DNA of 59,147 bases, from assembly GCA_947426945.1 (NCBI GenBank), contig CANEFX010000016.1, positions 1-59,147 of the forward strand, written 5' to 3'. Source of the stretch: an uncultured Bacillota bacterium (GTDB lineage Bacteria; Bacillota; Clostridia; Oscillospirales; Oscillospiraceae). Positions 33,193 through 41,505 of this stretch are shown here, one piece after another; the first letter of the stretch is position 1; each line of letters starts with the position of its first letter. A program made the translations under genes and the position numbers. The notes beneath the pieces are model-generated. The model saw nothing but the letters and a program-made list of their open reading frames with translations, did no database searches and was not told the origin of the DNA.

Positions 33193-34401
33193 TCAGCAGA
33201 ACACATGCTGCCCGAGGCGGCGGAAAGCCTCCTGGACCCGGGAGAGGGGCAGAGCCAGATTCATGCGGATATGGCAGGGACCGTGGAAGGGACGGCCGTC
33301 CTGCCAGGCCACGCCAACGTCCCAACCCGACTTCAGCACCTGGTCAATGGTCGAGCCATGGGCTTTGCACCACTGGGTGCAGTCCAGAAAGAGCATATAA
33401 GTCCCCTGGGGACGAGCGGTCCACACGCCGGGGAAGCGGTCACGGATGCAGCCGCAGGCATAGTCGACATTGCCCTCCAGCACCCGGCACAGCTCGTCTG
33501 TCCACTGCTCCCCCTCAGAGCTGTAGGCGGCAGCGAGAGCGTGCATAGACAGCACGTTCATAGCGTTGTAGTGGGAAAGGGATCCCTCTTTTTCCAACCG
33601 GTCTCGAAGGTGGTTGTTGTAGACCACGTGATAGCTGCCCACCAGTCCAGCCAGATTGAAGGTTTTGGAGGGCGCGTACAGCGCCACCGTCCTGTTTTTG
33701 GCATCTTGGGAGATGGACTGAGTTGGAATGTGCTGAGAACCGGGGAGGATCAGATCGGACCATATTTCGTCAGAGATGACAGACACGTCGTATTTTGCGT
33801 AAAGCGCCATGGCCTTTTCCAGCTCCCAGCGCTCCCAGACCCGGCCGCAGGGGTTGTGGGGAGAACAGAGAATGGCGGCGTGAATATGCTGTTCGGCCAG
33901 TTTTTGCTCCATGTCCTCAAAGTCCATCCGCCAGATGCCACCGCCGTCTACAGTGAGAGGGCTGTGGACGATGTGATATCCACAGTTAGCCAGGCTGTTG
34001 GTAAAGCCCACATAAGTGGGGGAGTGGACAAGTACCTTGTCTCCCCGGGAGCAGAACACGTTCAGTGCGCTGACTACGCCCCCCAAAACGCCGTTTTCGT
34101 GGCCGATATAGGCCGGTTCCAGGCTAGTTACTCCGTGGCGGCTCCGGTGCCAGCGGATGATTGCGTCATAATAATCCTGAGAGGGGGAGAAATAGCCGTA
34201 GGCCGGGTGCCGGGCCCGGCGGATAATCGCCTCCGTAATGGCGGGAAGAGCTGGGAAATTCATATCGGCTACCCACATGGGGATAGCGTCAAATCCATCC
34301 TTAGGGGCTGCCGGGGCGAAGCCTGATCCGGTTCCCAAAGCGTCCACGGCCAGGGCGTCCTTTCCGCGGCGGTCCAGCACGGTAGTAAAATCGTAGCTCA
34401 T
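33193..34401 (-). CDS. MalY/PatB family aminotransferase (cystathionine beta-lyase type)
   Basis: 402 residues, fold-type I PLP enzyme. MWVADMNFPALPAI is the MalY/PatB N-terminal signature. The PLP lysine is in LYAPSKTFNLAGL. SPHNPCGRVW and SDEIWSDLIL carry the cofactor-binding Asn and Asp. Such enzymes split cystathionine or cysteine conjugates to a thiol, pyruvate and ammonia, though some act as aminotransferases. The start is ATG 34401, ten bases after AAAGGGAG. It is divergent from the Hsp70 gene and monocistronic. Confidence 0.93.
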   Translation of the reverse strand: MSYDFTTVLDRRGKDALAVDALGTGSGFAPAAPKDGFDAIPMWVADMNFPALPAITEAIIRRARHPAYGYFSPSQDYYDAIIRWHRSRHGVTSLEPAYIGHENGVLGGVVSALNVFCSRGDKVLVHSPTYVGFTNSLANCGYHIVHSPLTVDGGGIWRMDFEDMEQKLAEQHIHAAILCSPHNPCGRVWERWELEKAMALYAKYDVSVISDEIWSDLILPGSQHIPTQSISQDAKNRTVALYAPSKTFNLAGLVGSYHVVYNNHLRDRLEKEGSLSHYNAMNVLSMHALAAAYSSEGEQWTDELCRVLEGNVDYACGCIRDRFPGVWTARPQGTYMLFLDCTQWCKAHGSTIDQVLKSGWDVGVAWQDGRPFHGPCHIRMNLALPLSRVQEAFRRLGQHVFC

Positions 34402-34508
34402 ATAATACGCGCTCCCTTTCTGGTGCAAATCGTTTTGCCGGCCGCAGGGCCGCTCTCATACTCTAACACGGTTGTTGACCGCTGTCAATTGCCTCCCGGC
34501 TGCCCCTG

Positions 34509-34537
34509 TTGATTTTTCCTCAGCGAAGCATTATAAT
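34509..34537 (+). promoter_or_regulatory. Promoter of the Hsp70/J-like operon
   Basis: TTGATT (34509-34514), 17 bases, TATAAT (34532-34537). A small hairpin (ACCGTCC-CTTC-GGGCGGT) follows near the expected 5' end. No CIRCE heat-shock operator is seen, so this is not an HrcA-type promoter. Confidence 0.75.
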
Positions 34538-34586
34538 AAAGCAGACAAAAACCGTCCCTTCGGGCGGTGAGAGCGGGTGAGCACAT

Positions 34587-36326
34587 ATGGCTGTCATTGG
34601 TATTGATCTGGGCACCACCAACAGTCTGGCTGCGGTGTGGCGCAACGGAAAGAGCGAGTTGATTCCCAACAGTCTGGGGGACTATCTTACCCCCAGTGTG
34701 GTCAGTGTGGACGACGACGGCTCCATTCTGGTGGGAGCGGCGGCCCGGGACCGGCTGATTTCCCGTCCGGAGTGTACCGCCGCCGGATTTAAGCGAGCTA
34801 TGGGAACTAGCCGCCGGTATGAGCTGGGGGGCCGGATATTCACGGCGGAGGATCTGTCCTCCTTTATCCTGCGCCGCCTGCGGGAGGATGCGGAGGCCTA
34901 TCTGGGCGAAGTGGTGGATGAAGCGGTAATCAGTGTACCTGCCTACTTTGCCGAGGCCCAGCGCTCCGCCACCAAGCGGGCCGGGGCGCTGGCGGGGCTG
35001 ACAGTGGAGCGGCTGGTAAATGAGCCCTCCGCCGCTGCGGTGGCCGGACACATCGGGGAGGGAGAGGACGACAAGGTATGTCTGGTCTTTGATCTGGGGG
35101 GCGGTACGCTGGATGTCTCTCTGGTGGAACGATTTGACAATGTAGTCAGCGTCACCGCTGTCAGCGGGGACAATTTTCTTGGGGGGCGGGATTTTGACGA
35201 GCTCATTGCCCGGGGATTCTGCCAGGACTGCTCCCTTGATTTTGACAGCCTGTCCCGACAGAGGCAGGAGACCCTGATCCGCCAGGCAGAGACCTGCAAA
35301 ATGGCCCTTACCAATCAGGAGCCGGTGATTATGGCGGTGTCTGACGATGAGATTTCGGCCTCTCTGGCCCTTACCCACGAGTGGGTCATCCGCAAGAGCG
35401 GAGCCCTGTTCCAGCGTATGCTGGCCCCGGTGCGTAAGGTGTTTATGGACGCGGGAATAGGGGCGGAGGAGTTGGATGAACTGGTGATGGTGGGGGGCTC
35501 CAGTCACATGCCGGCAGTGCGCCGGTATATCGCGAGGGCTCTGAGCCGGGAGCCCGCCGCCGGTACCAAGCCGGACACCGCCATCGCCATAGGGGCGGGT
35601 ATCTGCTCCGGCATGAAGGTGCGGGCAGAAGATCTGCGAGAGTTGGTCCTCACCGACGTGTGCCCTTTCACCTTGGGCATCAATGTCATCAACGAAGCCC
35701 AGCCGGAGAAGGCGCTTATGTCTCCTATCATAGAGCGAAACAGCGTGTTGCCCTCCAGCAAGGAGGGCACCTACTACACTGCCCGGGACAACCAGCGAGC
35801 CATCGATGTAAGAGTATACCAGGGAGAGCAGCGCTATTGTGACGACAACACCTACCTGGGACATCTGGAGGTTGCCGTGCCCCCCGCTCCCCGGGGGCAG
35901 CAGTATGTCCGGGTACGCTTTACCTATGATATTAACGGTCTGCTGGAGGTGGATGTGGTATCGAAGGAGGGGCAGTCTGCCCAACTGGTCCTCCAGGGCT
36001 CCGGCATGACCGAGGAGGAGGTAGAACAGCGCCTGAAGGAGCTGGAAGCGCTGAAAATGCACCCCAGAGATCAGGAGGGACCCCGGACCCTGATTGCCAG
36101 AGGGGAGCGGCTGTATGCCATGACGGTAGGCGGTATGCGGGACCAGGTGGCCCAGATTCTGGACTGGTACCAGATCCAGCTGTCCAGCCAGGAGCCTATA
36201 CGCATTGCCAAGGCCAGCCGCCGGGCGGCCGCCTTCTTCGACCAGGCGGAGGCCTATATTGGGGTAGGTGATCTGCCGCCCCTGGATTTAAACCCGCTGG
36301 AGGATGACGGGGAGGAAGAGCCATGA
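34587..36326 (+). CDS. Short Hsp70 chaperone (DnaK/HscC-like)
   Basis: 579 residues. The nucleotide-binding domain (about 1-360) has GIDLGTTNSLAAVW, VISVPAYFAEAQRSATKRAG, VFDLGGGTLDVSLVE and ELVMVGGSSHMPAVRRYIAR. A substrate-binding beta domain follows (about 370-480; TPFTLGI-like VCPFTLGINVINEA). The helical lid is shortened and the C-terminus is acidic. No grpE or canonical dnaJ is adjacent, so it is not the main DnaK. The stop overlaps the start of a J-like membrane protein by 4 bp (ATGA), which marks that protein as its likely partner. Confidence 0.9.
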   Translation: MAVIGIDLGTTNSLAAVWRNGKSELIPNSLGDYLTPSVVSVDDDGSILVGAAARDRLISRPECTAAGFKRAMGTSRRYELGGRIFTAEDLSSFILRRLREDAEAYLGEVVDEAVISVPAYFAEAQRSATKRAGALAGLTVERLVNEPSAAAVAGHIGEGEDDKVCLVFDLGGGTLDVSLVERFDNVVSVTAVSGDNFLGGRDFDELIARGFCQDCSLDFDSLSRQRQETLIRQAETCKMALTNQEPVIMAVSDDEISASLALTHEWVIRKSGALFQRMLAPVRKVFMDAGIGAEELDELVMVGGSSHMPAVRRYIARALSREPAAGTKPDTAIAIGAGICSGMKVRAEDLRELVLTDVCPFTLGINVINEAQPEKALMSPIIERNSVLPSSKEGTYYTARDNQRAIDVRVYQGEQRYCDDNTYLGHLEVAVPPAPRGQQYVRVRFTYDINGLLEVDVVSKEGQSAQLVLQGSGMTEEEVEQRLKELEALKMHPRDQEGPRTLIARGERLYAMTVGGMRDQVAQILDWYQIQLSSQEPIRIAKASRRAAAFFDQAEAYIGVGDLPPLDLNPLEDDGEEEP

Positions 36327-38413
36327 GCTGGCCCTGGAGTCAGCTGGGCCTGCCCGGCCCCTCCGGTCTGCCGGAGGTCCGCCGCGCCTACGCTGAAAAG
36401 CTGAAAATTACCCATCCGGAGGAGGACCCGGAGGGATTCCAGCGCCTCCATTCCGCCTACCAGCTGGCCAGCCGCATGGCCCGCCAGAAGCGCAGGGAGG
36501 AGGAGCGGCCCTCTCAGCCGGAGGAAGAGCGCCCTGCGCCGGAGCCGTCTCACACCCAAGAGGGCTTCGACTTTGGCAAGCTTCTGAGTAGTGGAGAAGA
36601 GGATCTGCGCCGCTCCCATGAGGAGGAAGCGGATTTCGATTTCGACGAGCTGTTGCGGGAGGACGAGACGCCGCCCCGTCCGGCGCAGGAGGAGGAGCGG
36701 GACTTTGACTTTGATCGACTTTTCGCCGAAGGGGAGGCGGAGCGGGCGGATGCCCGCCGCCGCCGGGCGGAGCAGCGCCGCCGGGCTCAGGCCCAGGCTG
36801 AGGCGTGGAAGCGGGAGCGCCAGAAGGCTCAGGAGTGGACCCGGAAGCGGGAACAATGGCAGCGTGAGGGGCAGCGAAACACTTATGAGCAGAACCAGCG
36901 GGTGCGCTGCGACCAGGAGCAGCTCCGATGGCAGAACACCGAGACCGTTCTGCACACCATCGACATGCTGTATAACGCCCGGGCAGACCGGGAGGTCTGG
37001 GAGAAGTTTTTCCAGAGCGAGCTGTTCCAGCAGACCAAGGGCAGTCTGGATCTGATCTTCGGTCTGGAGGACTTTGTCAGCTCCAGGAGCCTGTCTCAGG
37101 AGGCCAGGCTGGCGCTGTTTCTGGCTTACAGCTTTGACAAGGGAGTGCTCCGGCCTGAGCTGCGGCCCCTGTACCAGATGCTGCTCCCCGCCTGGAGAGC
37201 GGCAAGGCGGGAGAAGGACAGGGAGAGAAACCTGGCTATTTTGGGCGTGATTCTGGGCTTGGTGTTTCCCTTTATCCTTGTTCCTCTTTTGGATTTGGGG
37301 CTGATTCCAGCTTTCGTTGTCAGTTTGAGCATGGTCTGGGTCGTTTGGGTGGTCCGAAAGGCCGTCAAGACTGGAAATCTGGAAAAACAGGCCAGAGGCG
37401 TGAAGGTCAGCAAGAAGCAGGAGCGGCGGGCAGTATTCTATGGGATTTTAGCGGCGGCGGCATTGTTTCTGGTGATGGCGCTGCCCAATCTGAACCTGGC
37501 TGAGCGTCTGAAGAAATTGGTGCCTGCCAGGGACCCGCGGGAGCAGGTGTGCCGGTATGTTGAGCAGGACTTTGGAGTGAAGGTGGATTCTCAGTACAAC
37601 ATGAGTGAATCCTATGCTACCGACGCATATGACAATGTGTTTTACCTGGAGGACCATCCGAACCGGAAGTTCCTGGCCGGCCCAGACGGGGAACGGGACA
37701 TAAAAAATGGCAAGCCGGGCTATACCACCAACCTTCCGGAGATGATGTTGCTCTGGACTTTGAAGGACTTTGCGTTCCAATGGAAAATTTATGACGTGGA
37801 CAGCCTGGATCAAAATATGGAGCATTGGGAGACCGCCGGAATTTTTCTCATTTCTCTCCCGGAGAGAGGAGGGGAGGACATCCTCGACGGTCTGGGCGAG
37901 TTGCTGGAAGAGGTTCGCCAGGAGAAGTGGTACAAGGCCCTGACTCCGCAATGCCAAATCGTGCTGTGCAGCCGGAAAATGAGAGAGGGCCGCATTGTTC
38001 TTATCCGTGTACATCCCGCTACCGAGCTGTATTCGGTTTCTCAGGCCCGGCGACTGTACGAGGAGGGCTTTGCCCACTCTGTCTATGCCCAATTGTTGAG
38101 AGAGCTGGAGTTGGACCGGGACTTCCTCCACGATGGAGAGGTTCCCTACACGCTGACCAGCGGCGGAATGGCGGAGATAAAAGGTGAGGAGTGCTGTAAG
38201 CTCTATGGACTGAACAGTGAAAGCAGTGTAGCCTGTGAGTATTATGTCAACGAGAAGGGAACCGCCGTCTACTGTGTCCCCGGCGATTTCTGGGAAACAG
38301 GCGGAACGGAGGAGCAGATCAGCTTCTACCGGCTCCTGCATTGGAAGGATGTAGACAATAACCCGCTGGGAATCGTAAATTTGTATTACCCATGGCTGAT
38401 ACCGAATTATTGA
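36323..38413 (+). CDS. Membrane J-domain-like protein coupled to Hsp70
   Basis: 696 residues. Residues 1-55 resemble a J domain (VRRAYAEKLKITHPEEDPEG, FQRLHSAYQLASRMA), but the essential HPD reads HPE. Then three 23-residue repeats carry GFDFGKLL (81), DFDFDELL (104) and DFDFDRLF (127) in an acidic linker. A highly charged coiled coil follows to about 215. Membrane segments occur at about 303-345 (probably two) and 370-392. A C-terminal domain of 300 residues has no domain I recognise. It likely brings the Hsp70 to the membrane (inference). Start ATG overlaps the Hsp70 stop. Confidence 0.78.
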   Translation: MSWPWSQLGLPGPSGLPEVRRAYAEKLKITHPEEDPEGFQRLHSAYQLASRMARQKRREEERPSQPEEERPAPEPSHTQEGFDFGKLLSSGEEDLRRSHEEEADFDFDELLREDETPPRPAQEEERDFDFDRLFAEGEAERADARRRRAEQRRRAQAQAEAWKRERQKAQEWTRKREQWQREGQRNTYEQNQRVRCDQEQLRWQNTETVLHTIDMLYNARADREVWEKFFQSELFQQTKGSLDLIFGLEDFVSSRSLSQEARLALFLAYSFDKGVLRPELRPLYQMLLPAWRAARREKDRERNLAILGVILGLVFPFILVPLLDLGLIPAFVVSLSMVWVVWVVRKAVKTGNLEKQARGVKVSKKQERRAVFYGILAAAALFLVMALPNLNLAERLKKLVPARDPREQVCRYVEQDFGVKVDSQYNMSESYATDAYDNVFYLEDHPNRKFLAGPDGERDIKNGKPGYTTNLPEMMLLWTLKDFAFQWKIYDVDSLDQNMEHWETAGIFLISLPERGGEDILDGLGELLEEVRQEKWYKALTPQCQIVLCSRKMREGRIVLIRVHPATELYSVSQARRLYEEGFAHSVYAQLLRELELDRDFLHDGEVPYTLTSGGMAEIKGEECCKLYGLNSESSVACEYYVNEKGTAVYCVPGDFWETGGTEEQISFYRLLHWKDVDNNPLGIVNLYYPWLIPNY

Positions 38414-38436
38414 TATTTGATTAAGGAGATGAGGAC

Positions 38437-40065
38437 ATGCTCCAACTTGATCCCTGTAAATATACATATTCCTCCCGCAGAAATGTAGTTTACGCCAAAA
38501 ATGGTATGGCCTGTACGTCAGTACCATTGGGGGCCCAGGTAGGTCTGGAGGTGCTGAAGGCGGGCGGCAATGCGATGGATGCCGCTGTGGCTATGGCGGC
38601 TGGGATGCCCCTTTTCGAGCCTACCGGCAACGGCCTGGGATCCGACGCCTTTGCCCTGGTCTGGGTGGAGAAGGAGAAAAAGCTTTACGGCCTTAACGCC
38701 AGCGGTGTGGCACCAGAGAGGCTCAGCGCAAGCGTTGTAAGGGAATTAGGCCTTACAGAAATGCCCAAGGCTGGATGGATTCCAACCATGGTTCCTGGCG
38801 CCCCTGCCGGCTGGGCGGAGCTGAACCACCGGTTCGGGACCAAGCCATTAGCCGAACTCTTTGCGCCGGCTGTGGCCTACGCCCGGCAGGGAGTACCTGT
38901 CACAGTCAATGTGGCCCGCCAGTGGGCCACAGATTCCCGGCGCATTAAGAGGGCGATGGAGGAAAATCCAGCTCCCCATGCCTACTGGTGGAAATCCTTC
39001 ATGAAAAAGGACGGTACGCCCTACGGGGCGGGGGACCTGTTCCGTTGGGAGGAGTACGCATCCACCCTGGAGGAGCTGGCTGAAACCGGTTGTGAGAGCT
39101 ACTATCGGGGTACTCTGATGGAGAAAATAGTGTCTTTCAGTCGGGAGACGGGAGGATACTTTACTGAATCAGATTTTGAAAATTACCGCCCGGAGTGGGT
39201 AGAGCCCATCACCGTCGATTACCGGGACTATACTGTCTGTGAGATTCCTCCTAACGGCCACGGTATTACCGTGCTGATGGCGCTGAACATCCTCAGCGGG
39301 CTGGAGCTGTCCCCGGAGCGGGAGAGCTCCGGCACCTACCATAAAATCATGGAGGCCATTAAGCTGGCTTTTGCCGACACCAAGATGTACGTGGCCGACC
39401 CCCGATACATGAATACCAGGGTGGAGGACCTGCTGTCCGAGCGGTACGCCGCCCGCCGCCGGGCCCTGATCACCGATACCGCCCTCACCCCGGAGCCGGG
39501 GGACCCCTCCTGCGGGGGCACCATCTACCTGTGTACAGCCGATTCTGAGGGCAACATGGTGTCCTGGATTCAGAGCAACTATACCACCTTTGGCGCGGGG
39601 GTGGCTGTTCCGGGGACGGGTATCTCCCTCCAGAACCGGGGGGCCAACTTCTCCCTGGACCCCGACAGCGACAACTGCCTGGCCGGTGGGAAGAAGTCCT
39701 ACCACACCATTATCCCCGGCTTTTTGATGAAGGACGGGGAGGCGGTGGGGCCCTTTGGCGTGATGGGGGCCTTTATGCAGCCCCAGGGGCATGTGGAGGT
39801 GCTGGTGAACACCATCGACTACCACATGAACCCCCAGGAGGCCCTGGACGCCCCTCGGGTGCAGTGGATTGGGGGGAAGCATGTCCAGCTGGAACGGGAG
39901 GCCGGCCCCGAGATCGCTGGGGCGCTGGCCGCCATGGGCCACGAGGTGGAGGTCATTGACGACCGGATCAATATGGGCCGGGGACAGATTATCTGGCGCA
40001 CCAAAAACGGTCTGCTGATGGGCGGTACCGAGCCCCGGTGCGACGGGACCATTGCGGCGTGGTAA
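38437..40065 (+). CDS. ggt: Gamma-glutamyltransferase family protein
   Basis: 542 residues, an Ntn-hydrolase that cleaves or transfers gamma-glutamyl groups. The N-terminal part shows VLKAGGNAMDAAVAMAAGMP and PTGNGLGSDAFALVW. The autoprocessing Thr is about residue 362 in CGGTIYLCTADSEGNMVS. GGKKSYHTIIPGF lies further on in the C-terminal part. There is no signal peptide, unlike secreted GGT. It may therefore be a cytoplasmic relative with another gamma-glutamyl or amide substrate, such as the acylase or CapD branches. It starts 23 bp after the J-like gene (TAAGGAGATGAGGAC before ATG), so it may share that operon. Confidence 0.88.
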   Translation: MLQLDPCKYTYSSRRNVVYAKNGMACTSVPLGAQVGLEVLKAGGNAMDAAVAMAAGMPLFEPTGNGLGSDAFALVWVEKEKKLYGLNASGVAPERLSASVVRELGLTEMPKAGWIPTMVPGAPAGWAELNHRFGTKPLAELFAPAVAYARQGVPVTVNVARQWATDSRRIKRAMEENPAPHAYWWKSFMKKDGTPYGAGDLFRWEEYASTLEELAETGCESYYRGTLMEKIVSFSRETGGYFTESDFENYRPEWVEPITVDYRDYTVCEIPPNGHGITVLMALNILSGLELSPERESSGTYHKIMEAIKLAFADTKMYVADPRYMNTRVEDLLSERYAARRRALITDTALTPEPGDPSCGGTIYLCTADSEGNMVSWIQSNYTTFGAGVAVPGTGISLQNRGANFSLDPDSDNCLAGGKKSYHTIIPGFLMKDGEAVGPFGVMGAFMQPQGHVEVLVNTIDYHMNPQEALDAPRVQWIGGKHVQLEREAGPEIAGALAAMGHEVEVIDDRINMGRGQIIWRTKNGLLMGGTEPRCDGTIAAW

Positions 40066-40082
40066 AAAATACGTCAGCAGAC

Positions 40083-40111
40083 TTGCAATGTTTTACATGA
40101 CATAGTATAAT
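40083..40111 (+). promoter_or_regulatory. Promoter of the stalk-domain protein gene
   Basis: TTGCAA (40083-40088), 17 bases, TATAAT (40106-40111). The start of transcription is expected at about 40118, exactly at the first base of the tandem palindromes. Confidence 0.7.
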
Positions 40112-40118
40112 GAATGCA

Positions 40119-40192
40119 GAAAGGCGCCTTTCTATCCTTTGCAATGCAAAGGATAGAAAGGCGCCTTTCTATCCTTTGCAATGCAAAGGATA
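40119..40192 (+). repeat. Two exact 37-bp tandem repeats made of palindromes
   Basis: Units 40119-40155 and 40156-40192 are identical. Each joins a 14-base palindrome (GAAAGGCGCCTTTC) to a 23-base palindrome whose arms are TATCCTTTGCA and TGCAAAGGATA. Because both parts are self-complementary, 40119-40169 as a whole is a perfect palindrome with 25-bp arms and a one-base centre. The RNA can switch between one long hairpin and several short ones. It lies at the predicted 5' end of the mRNA. Confidence 0.9.
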
Positions 40193-40223
40193 AGGCGTTC
40201 AAAAAGAAAGAGAGGTACAAACG

Positions 40224-41381
40224 ATGAGAAAACTGAAAAAAGCGTTTTCCCTGACCTTGGCGTTTGCAGTTTCCCTGGCATTGGCTGCCCCTGCGTTTGC
40301 GGTGGAATCAGAGTGGAAGCTGGAAGTGCCTGGCAAGAGCAGCACTGCGATATTCGTTGGCAAAAAGACCTTTACCCTCCGCGATTGTGGCATGTATGAT
40401 TATGATCCCAGTATTGACAAGGAAATCTTTTACAAAGAAGATGATCTCCAGTGGACGGCGGAAAATGTGTGCGTACTGGCAAAGGGCGATACAGCGGTAT
40501 TTACCTATACTTATAAACCGGAGGAATCCACCGACCATCAATTATTGTATGGCGGTGGCTATAGTACGCAAGTCATTAATTTAACGGCGTGGTCGGACCC
40601 GGACGGAGACGGTGTATATGTCAAGCGCTCAATGAATGAGAACTATGATTATGAAGATAATTACAGCGATGGACAGAACGGGTATGCTGATCTTCTGCCA
40701 GGGAATAAGTATGAAGTACTGCCAGTCGGCAGCGCTTGGACGGGCAATTCTTGGTCGGCTTCTGTCAACCGTGATGAAGAAGGGAGACATGAGGTGAGGC
40801 TGTCCGCTGACAGGGTGCTGGAATTGTTTGGCCCCAATACCCTCGTAGGGTTTTCTGCCAGAGGTATATATACTTCAGACCCGACTGATATGGATTGGTT
40901 CATTCTTGTGGAGGGCAATACCCCCCAGCCCATTACGCCGCCTCAGCCTGAGAAACCCGCCGGGGTCAAGACCGCCAACCCCACCAACGACAAGCTGATG
41001 GTGAACGGCGCAGAGAAAGCCCCCACCGTATATAAAATCGGCGGTAGCAACTACTTCAAAATCCGCGACGTGGCCGCAGTGCTCAACGGCACCGAGAAGC
41101 AGTTCGCTGTGGGCTACAGCGGCGGCAAGGTAACGGTCAGCTCCGGCCAGCCCTATGAGGCCACCGGCAAGGAGCTGGCGGGTGCGCCGGACAGCGCCAG
41201 GGACGCCGCCCCCTCCAACGATTCCATCCTCATTGACGGAGAAGAGGCCAGCCTTACCGTGTATAAGATCGGCGGCAGCAACTATTTCAAGCTTCGGGAC
41301 CTGGGCAAGGCCCTGGATTTCTATGTGGGCTATACCGGCGGCAAGGTTACCATCGAGACCGGAAAATCCTACGATAAATAA
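40224..41381 (+). CDS. Secreted stalk-domain protein
   Basis: 385 residues. The signal peptide (1 to about 26, MRKLKKAFSLTLAFAVSLAL) is cleaved near AFA-VES. An N-terminal region of about 210 residues has no known domain; it is acidic, with DPDGDG-type calcium-loop-like sequence. A proline-rich hinge (TPQPITPPQPEKPAG) follows. Two tandem repeats, TVYKIGGSNYFKIRD...YSGGKVTV and TVYKIGGSNYFKLRD...YTGGKVTI, resemble the copper amine oxidase N-terminal (stalk) fold found in clostridial surface proteins. The role is unknown. Its mRNA begins with tandem palindromes. Confidence 0.85.
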   Translation: MRKLKKAFSLTLAFAVSLALAAPAFAVESEWKLEVPGKSSTAIFVGKKTFTLRDCGMYDYDPSIDKEIFYKEDDLQWTAENVCVLAKGDTAVFTYTYKPEESTDHQLLYGGGYSTQVINLTAWSDPDGDGVYVKRSMNENYDYEDNYSDGQNGYADLLPGNKYEVLPVGSAWTGNSWSASVNRDEEGRHEVRLSADRVLELFGPNTLVGFSARGIYTSDPTDMDWFILVEGNTPQPITPPQPEKPAGVKTANPTNDKLMVNGAEKAPTVYKIGGSNYFKIRDVAAVLNGTEKQFAVGYSGGKVTVSSGQPYEATGKELAGAPDSARDAAPSNDSILIDGEEASLTVYKIGGSNYFKLRDLGKALDFYVGYTGGKVTIETGKSYDK

Positions 41382-41399
41382 TAACGTCATAACAGCACG

Positions 41400-41433
41400 G
41401 AGCGGCGGATGATAGAAATATCATCTGCCGCTT
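41400..41433 (+). terminator. Intrinsic terminator before glpK
   Basis: AGCGGC...GATGATA, loop GAAA, TATCATC...GCCGCTTT. A modest U-tract follows. Confidence 0.75.
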
Positions 41434-41448
41434 TCCCTGTTGTCACCC

Positions 41449-41477
41449 TTGTTTTCCGCGTTGATCCGCAGTATAAT
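41449..41477 (+). promoter_or_regulatory. Promoter of glpK
   Basis: TTGTTT (41449-41454), 17 bases, TATAAT (41472-41477). Confidence 0.7.
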
Positions 41478-41505
41478 ATAGAAAACAGGAGAAAAGGGGA
41501 ACACT

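Noticed and set aside
40119-40192. CRISPR-like repeats
   Set aside because: Only two adjacent units with no spacers between them and no cas genes; palindromic tandem repeats explain them.
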